Origin: Eublepharis macularius
Taxonomy: Eukaryota; Chordata; Lepidosauria; Squamata; Eublepharidae
Direction: 5' to 3'
Assembly: GCF_028583425.1 (NCBI RefSeq)
Contig: NC_072797.1
Span: forward strand, 23,470,001-23,534,000
Length of the DNA stretch: 64,000 nucleotides
The position numbers and the translations under genes are program-made. The notes under the pieces were generated by a model. That model saw nothing but the letters and a program-made list of their open reading frames with translations. It was not told the DNA's origin and did not search any database. Below, one piece after another: positions 54,501 to 63,300 of this stretch (position 1 is its first letter; the number at the start of each line of letters is the position of its first letter).

Positions 54501-57500
54501 ATCACATACCTTCTTTGGAGACTTTAACACCTGGTGCATACAAGGAAACTTCGTACTCTCCTGGATCAGCCATCATGATTGCATTTTCATTTAATGGTGC
54601 TTTAACCAGCTGGGGGGGAAAGTCATTCTTTTATCAAAGATATTTAATCATTTAAACACCAGTATTTCCTTACAGAAACCAAATATATACACAAAGAGCT
54701 TACCATCCAAAACATCATTTCCCCATCAAATATTTTCCATCTTAAGGAACGAATACATTCTAACTAACATGATTTGAGTCCAGTGGCACCCGAGAGACCA
54801 GATTTTCAGAGTGTAAGCTTTCAAGAGTCAGGGGTGGCTGGAGCTCTGACTCTTGAAAGCTTACACTTTGAAAATCTGGTCTCTCAGGTGCCACTGGACT
54901 CAAATCCTTCTCTTCTACTACAGCCCAACACTGCTACCCACCTAAAACCTTCTAAATAGCAATGCTTTTAATTTCCAGGCAAAGCAGGATGTGTGGGTTT
55001 TGTATCCCAATCAAGCAAGAGGAGATCATTTCTAAGAAAACAAACAGCCACAGTACAAAAAAAGTATGCTCCGCACACTATTAATCAAATGAAGTTGCCT
55101 TATACGGTATCAGACCATTGGTCTATCAAGGCCAGTGCTGTCTACTCAGATTGGCAATGGCTCTCTAGGGTCCCAGGTAAAGTTATTTCTCATAACTTGC
55201 TACCTGATCCTTTCAACTGGAGATTGAACCTGGGGCCTTCTGCTTGAGAAGCAGATGCTCCACCACTGAACCACACCCCTCCCCATGAGGGACCTTATGA
55301 TGACGCATGGTAAACATGCATGAGCACAAATAAACCTCATATTAGTCTCTGGATAAAAAGACAAACCACAGATTTAATTAAACAAGAACCTTAATATAGA
55401 ATGGGGGGCATTAAGATATTTTAAACTCTCCCCGCTAAATTACATCACTTCATAATACTCTATGTATAAGGATAGATTACTCTGTGCTTATTCATCTATC
55501 ATATGAACATGTTTGTTTTTAAAAGTAGAAATATAATTAAAGAATATAGTTTTCAGTTACACTACCAATTTAAGATTACCAATTTCAGTTACGCTACCAA
55601 GGAGAATTTGGGGGCGGGGGGGGGGGGACTGAAAGACTATATATCACAAATATTTTAGTCTAACCAACTCCAAAGAGAGAGAAAAATTCACTCTTATCAT
55701 GAGCAATTAAAAGCTGTTCACCTTTTTATACTGATTTTTGTTTTCATCTCTAGATTTTTGGGTTGGGAAAACTTGCATCAAAATGGCCGGACATTTGTCT
55801 TGGGACTACACTTTTAATATCAGGACTGCAACAGATTCTAGATCCCTTGTTAGCAGAGCTGTAACACTTGTAGCAATGATAATCTTTATCACATTTTCTT
55901 CAGAGTCATCCACATGTTTCATGGCCTGAACAAGGATTCTATGCAACACTCTAACCACTACAGGATATATTCTCTATTTGAAAGGGCAATTTAATTTGAA
56001 TTCTTCTCTTATTTGTCAAGGGACAAAAGAATGACCTCTGAGAAAAAAAATCACAAGGCTTAAATGTACCACTTTGGTATTTCTGAATTCTTGCTCCATT
56101 CTTTCTGCCATCTTCTGTAGGGCTACCAGCTGCTTATCCATTTCTTGTAGTTTGGCAGAAAACTTCTGTCTGCTGATTTGTTTGGCTAACTGTCCTGTGG
56201 AGGGGTTAGTGCTGAAATCCTCTTGCAGTAGATGCAGCGTGAGACGATCACCAGCAATTTCTGCCTCTGAACTCTCCAACAGCCCTTGAGATGGTTCAGC
56301 TTGAAGAGTATGCCCTTTAAATTACACAGAAATGGTAAGGCTTGACACATGCTGCCATTTGAAATGATCTTAGGGTTTACTATGACAGAATTTAGTTTGT
56401 TTATGAAATTTCTGAGTGATTTTTACATAAAATGCTCAAAGCCACATACAGCAATGAAAACAGAGGATTGGATTGTCAGCCTTCTGTGAGCAGAAGAGCA
56501 CTTCGCTTGTACAAAACTGGTAGCAATATCATCCACAGCTTTCCTTTGTTCACTGCAGATTCTCCCCCCCCCCTCCCCTCCAGCCAGAATATTACATGTC
56601 ATTCCCAAGCATCCCTCATCATTAGGAAGTGGGTTTTTTTGAGGGCACAGAGGCAGTGGTGGAAAGGGAGAGATGCAGGGGTGGGAGGGGGGATGTGACC
56701 AGAGCTCTGGTCATGATACTTTGGATCCAACCCATACTCTTTTCCAGTAAGAACAGGTTGAGATAGAGAAGGAAACATTTGTTTTTTCAGAAGAAAACTC
56801 ATTTAAAGGAATATATTTTTCAAAGATTTCATGAAAGAAAAATTACAGCTGTCTTCACCTTTATTCTCAAATTCTTCAGGTGGAACTGCATTGGTAACGG
56901 ATGCTGCCATATGATGCAGTTTTGCAGAAGTGAGGACTTCGGGCTTCTCAGTTTTCTGGGGAATGTGCTTCACTGCAGACTCAGGTATCTCTGGCAAGTT
57001 TTTCAGAAGGTCGTCGTTCTCTATATCAATCACATTGATATACTTCCGTCCAATCTAACCCATATATAAAGGACAACATTATATTAAATGAATGTAGCTA
57101 CTAATTTATATAAATGAGTTATAGAATGGAAATTTTCTCCCTACGCCTGACTTACTGAGGCACACATACATACAATTTGTTGCATTATCAGCATATATTT
57201 CTCATTACTCACCAAATCAGATGTAGTATTGGATACGGAGGATGGTAAGGGCATCTCTGCAGCTTCAGTGGGGAATCTGAGCTTTAGGTACAGATCTGGT
57301 GGCAATGTTTCGGGAACACATGAAGGCAATGAGTCTGAGACACAAGAAAGAAATGGTCAAAGTCACCAAACATAGGACATACCTGGATACGCTAGAAAGC
57401 CCATCTGAAACAGCAAGAATAGCACTGATAACAATACAGAACTATTGGAAAGACTATCATTCACATTTTCGCCTGACCCATGGCTCCATGGAGACTGTCC

Positions 57501-60265
57501 ATGCACAGCTCTGCAAGTGCAGGGCCTGGCCTCCTCTGCACATGTACAGGGCATTTGCATTAAAGAAAACGCCCAACAAATGTGGAACCCTAAATATGGA
57601 ATCTGATATGGAGCTCTTGCACACAAGCCATTGCTGGTAAGCTGAAAGCACTGTTGAGTACCTGGAAAATATTCACAGCACCACCAGAGACATCCCGATA
57701 ACTAACCACCAGCAAAAACAAACAAACAACTAATTTCTTAGCTGGCACTCTGTTTAGAATTCGACTGTATTTATAGGCTTAATTTTATTCACCTAGCTCC
57801 AAGCCAAATCATTATTATCTTTTCAAAGGACAACTTAAAATATTAATGTGATCTCCATGTACCAGGGGTCTGGACTGATAACACAACCACACTTACAACA
57901 TAACAATAACATGAAATTCAACAATGCACAATATTACATAATACTTATGTAATAATAAGTGCTCAAAAGGCTCCCCAAGTAATCCCACAGTAATCTTAAC
58001 CTTACAAGGTAGGCTTGGAGAGCAACTCTAAGCAGGTTTACTCAGAATACTACCCTATTCAATGGAGCTTACTTCAAGGAAAGTGTTCCCAGGATTATAC
58101 TGTTAGCATCCATCATCTTGATATAATGAACTAAAATAGATAAGATGGAGTAGTTGAGTGGCCCACTCAAGACCATCAGTAAATGTACAGTTAAGCTTGA
58201 ATGAATCAAGAATTTTCCAGTTGGTTTTAACTACTGCACTATATATAAGTAAAAGAACTACCAAGGATTAGGCCTCTAAAACAAAGATCATGTGATCCAC
58301 TCACCCTATCTGGTGGTGATTATAGTCTTTTGAAAAACTAAAACTATGTTTCTAATGATCAAGGAACTGAAAGCTAAAGGCAGTACTTCCTAGCAGGTAG
58401 AAAGTATCGATTCTGGGAAGCACATCCAAAGTACAGAAAGATACTATGTGTAGGAACTACATTACTTCTCCACTTTTACGTTTTGGGATCCCCAAATCAG
58501 AACTGCTCAACAATTTTCTGAGCTCAGCTGAACAAATTCAAAGAACCTCGGCAAGTCTTTTAAAAATGATCATAGGTTTGTTAATGAAAATATGGATTAA
58601 GAATTGGTTAAATGTGGCATGGGAAAATTAATCTCCTTCTGAGTAAGATTACAGTCATTTCTGGCATAAAATTTGTGTTTAGATTTAGAGAAGTGAAATT
58701 TGGTTAGAGTTTCCTAGAGAAAGATAATGGGTTGGATCCAGCCATCTTTTCCACTGGCAGAAAAGGGAGGAAGGGACCCTGTTAACCACCCAAAATGGTG
58801 ATGCTGGGGATCATGGGACCTGCATGGACAAAAGACACGTGGGACAGGGGCTGCAGCAAAGACGAGAATTGAGTGAGACTGATTAAAAAAAAGCTGTCTG
58901 GGTCCAACCCATAATATCTTCAAGTAGTTAAAAATGGCACATGCAATTAACACAAAGGCTGACAGAAAGCACACCTGATGCAGGAACAGAGACGATGGAC
59001 TGATTTTTAACAGGTTCAGAAACTACGTCTTCTGAGACAGTTTGCATGTCCTGATGTGATTTAAGAACTTGGAAAATGAAAATAAAGATCAATCAACAGA
59101 AGAACAAAACATTCTATTGCTTATCAAAGAAGAGTTATTCATGAAGAAAACAAAACTGAATATAGTAAAAACAGTCTGCTGCTCTTTTTGCATTCAACTA
59201 TTAGAAGACATTTGAAAAGAAGTTATCTTATAGGGAAACAAATTACAAGGGGGTTTCAGAGGCATTCAAACCAACAAAGTAACAGTTACGAGCAGACTTT
59301 TACCTGGATCTGTGTTTGTGCTAGCATCTTGAATATCTGGAGGCCTCTTCCTTACAGAAGCCAAGTAATGTAGCTCTGCCGAAGAAACAACTGCCTCTGG
59401 GTCTAAAGCAGGGAGAACATAATTAGTATTCACATCAAAGAAAAGGACCAAATAAGAAAATTATTTCAACAACTACATTCCCTCAGCTGTTCTTCTAGAA
59501 CTGAATAAACTAGAAATAATATTTAATAGGTAATTTGCCAAGACTTTTATTATTAAGATACCTCATAGATTTATTTATTTACTTCATTTATACCTCTCCT
59601 TTCTACTGAATTGGGACTCAAAGTGGCTTATGCCATTCGCCTCTCCTCCAGTTTATCCTCACAACAACCCTGTGAGGTAGGTTAAGCTGGGAGCATGTGA
59701 TTGGCCCAAGGTTACTCAGCGAGCTTCCATGGCAGAGTGGGGACTCAAACCTGGGACTCTCAGATCCCTAGCCTGACACGACTACACTACTCAGGCTTAG
59801 AGATCTGACAGTGATTTAAATTAACAAAGCAAATTAGCACTAAAGGCTTAGCTACAGCTCAAATGATAAAAATTTCTTAAAACCTGAGAAACATTCTTAA
59901 TAGTTATCATCAAACCAAATTTGCTCTCTTGTAGCAAATTCATGGAGACAAAAGTAGATCAGTTTCCTGAATATCTGGCAGTCCAATTTAATTTACAAAG
60001 CAGTTAATCAACCTTGGTGTTCTTATTCTTGGAACAATCTTGAAAAATTGGCCAGTATCTTCACTATACAGATAAGGGGGAGGGAAGGCAGCATGGTATA
60101 GCCCCATCTCCTCAGATTTTGTAAGCTAAGCAGAGTCTGTTCTTGGATGGGAGACCACCAAGGAAGAAGCCGCAGAGGAAGGTAATGGCACACCATCTCT
60201 GCTTCTTACTTGCCTTGAAATCCCCTTGCTGGTGTCGTCATGAGTCAGTTGTGACTTGACAGCAC

Positions 60266-60326
<61 letters not shown>

Positions 60327-63300
60327 AACTGAGGTTTAAACCAGCGATTTGCAGCATAATGTGTCCATAACAGAGAATGGACTCCCAACTCATAGATTTG
60401 ACAATCTATTCCAACTTTTCATCTACTATGCTGGCTATGATTGGGACTAACAGTGACTATGAGATTGCCTGGGAGATAAACGGGTCTTTGATTTTTGAGA
60501 CAGTCTTACTGAAATACTCACCCAGCAAGTGGTCACCATCATTAAGATCATAGTTGGATTCTACTTGGTTATCCTAATATGAAAATAAATACAACTAAAT
60601 TTGTGGAGTTGATCAACAGTTGATCAATAGCTCCTAAAATACTTGAAAATGTAGCATTATTTCAGTTAAGTATAGTAAAGGTGCAAATAATATTTCTACA
60701 CTTTTAAATAAATATATACTTTAAACATACAATGTCATTTAAAGAACTCACCTGGAAATAACTGCTAAAGCTTCCTATAACATTTTTATTATTCATGTTA
60801 CTAAATTTACTTTTCTTCTTTGATTTGTTTTGGGAAACGAATTATTTAGAAAACACATTATTTAGAATATCTGAACCAGATGTTTGGCCAGATCTTCCAG
60901 CACTTAAAAGAAAAAACCAAACAACAACAGCAACAACAAACAGCTGCAGGAAGTCTCAACCTGGTTCAGAATTGGAGGGAGGGGTTTAATCCTTTCCCTG
61001 CTTTGCCAGTCTGGCTAATCAAAACTGACCCTTCTCTCCTTGCCCATTAGTAGCTAAGGGGGGGGGGGGAGGCAGGCACCAACCTAAGTGGGTGGGGAAG
61101 GTTTTAATCCACAAAGCAATTAAGGGTAAGCATCACATCCACACATGCTCTCCTGCCCTGCAGTTCTGATTCAATGCAGGGCTCTCTGTTTACTTCTATT
61201 TTATAAAGGGGGTTATCCATTCATAGATGTCCCACTATCATATTTAGCATGGTACACACAAAGCAAGGAATAGCATTATGGCATACTGTAGTATGCAATC
61301 ACTGCAATAGCCTGTCCTTATGCCCTCCTTTGCCTCCTACAGGTAATCTACGGTGATAAGCTATACCAGGCATAAGGATAGGAAGGTAGCTAAGATGTTG
61401 AGCAAGAAAAAAGCCTATGAAGTAGGCAGCAATGTAAAAGGGAGGGCATATGACATTATCACTGAAATACAGGTGAAAAAATGTCTAACTAGACGATGAA
61501 AAGGAATATGTGGGAAAATAATAGCTTTGCTATTCACCGTTTCTGAAGAATATCATGATTTTAAAGCAAATGATAACTAGCAAGATGATTATGGATGAGC
61601 ATTTCTGCAGCACTATACCTTTGTTTTCTCTACAGTGCCAGGTAGAACAAAGGAATCGTCTTGTCGAAAAGTAACAGTTGCTTTCTTCCCTTCTTCTTTC
61701 TCCTTGATCTGTTTCATGACACGCCTCCTCTGCCTATCAGCACATTCAGATTTTAATTACATCTCAATTTAAAGAGACTCTCTTCATTATAAGGTTACTT
61801 ACAGAATGTCCATATTCTAATATACAGGATAAACATCACTACAAGTATGTTACAATATAATAAGCAGTTTGACCTTCAATTTATAAGTATGCCCTGCCCC
61901 TTTTCTGACTGTGGCAAGTGTACTGAAATTGACATTATGAAGTTTCTGTTTTTCAGGAGGTATAATCAAAGCTCATTGTTGGCCTTACCTTTTTTTATTT
62001 TGCCTATCTTCTCTTGCTTCAAATGGTTTAATGTTAGCTTTTAGTAACTGGATCTGTTCAGGATGGTCTTTTTGTCCAATAAAGGGGGCTTGAACAATCT
62101 GACGGCTTTGCTCAAATTCTACAAGATTTTGAAGTGGGATGAGCTTTGGTGTTTGAAACTATTAATGAGAGGAAACAGAATATGACAGTTATGAAATCAA
62201 AATTACAGGATGACCAAGATAAATAGAACAGCTCAGCTAAAGATTTTCAAATTCTGTTAATATAACTCGAAGCAGAGAACTATTGGATGTATCCTACCAC
62301 TCTGTTGCTTCCACAACAGGCATTTGGACGAACTTTGCTACTCATGGAAAGTGCTATTTTCCCTTCCTTCCACTCAGCATCAGAGCATTCACATTTCAAC
62401 TTCTGGATTCTCTTCCCAACTTCCTTCTGATCTTTCCTAAACCTGCTTTACAACAGGTTTTTTTGTTGTTGTTGAAAGATCACAGTACAGCAGAGAAGGC
62501 TGCCGTGTGGATGGAAAAGCCCGGATCTTCTACAGTCCCATCTACATCAGTGTCATTTTCCTTGCCCCAGTCCCCTGGACCCCCCACCACCACTGGAAGG
62601 CTTTTGGGGAGCATCAGGAATTGAGAAAGTGTGATAGCCCTTTTTCTTTCAGATATATGCTTTCCCCCTTATATCTCTGCAATGAAAAGGGCTGAAGTCT
62701 TCCTTTTTTAAAAAAAATGACAGTTTGGAACTTGACCTAAAAGACAGATTTTTAAAAACATTGTAGTAACTGGTCATTAAAAACCCTGGAAAAGCACTCC
62801 AGTGACACAGGGAGGGCAGAATGAGGAAAGCCACCCTATGGAAGCCCTGCTGCCTGCCACTGTGCTGGAACAACAGCCATAGCAGCAACAAAGAACTTGT
62901 CACTGTGTGGAAGTCACTGAAGCACAGAGCCTTCTTTTGATGCAGGAAAAAGCTTGTTCGCCAGGGGAAGGCTCTGCACTTAGCTGAACCAAGTAATATG
63001 ATAGAGCACAATATCTGGAATGTAAAATACAGGAAGTAGACTAATTTACAAATATATACTTTAAAACATACTATTCCCACCTAAAAATATATTACCTTAG
63101 TGAGTGGAGGTAAACTGCTGTAGAGTAATGGCATTCCTTTGTGCCAGAAGGGGTTTCTTGAATCCATTTCCTTTGCTGTCAATTTAACAGGTGAAGGATG
63201 TTTGGGCTGTGAGCAAGGCTTCAGGCATAGCAGGGGAATTGGAGCAAAATGTTCATATCTTTTATGCAAGGGAATTTCATCATCCACCAGTGGTTTCTCT

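Noticed and set aside
55228-55290. Possible tRNA gene on the minus strand
   Set aside because: A and B boxes are present but the arms do not form a full cloverleaf and a SINE body follows; it is a SINE head.
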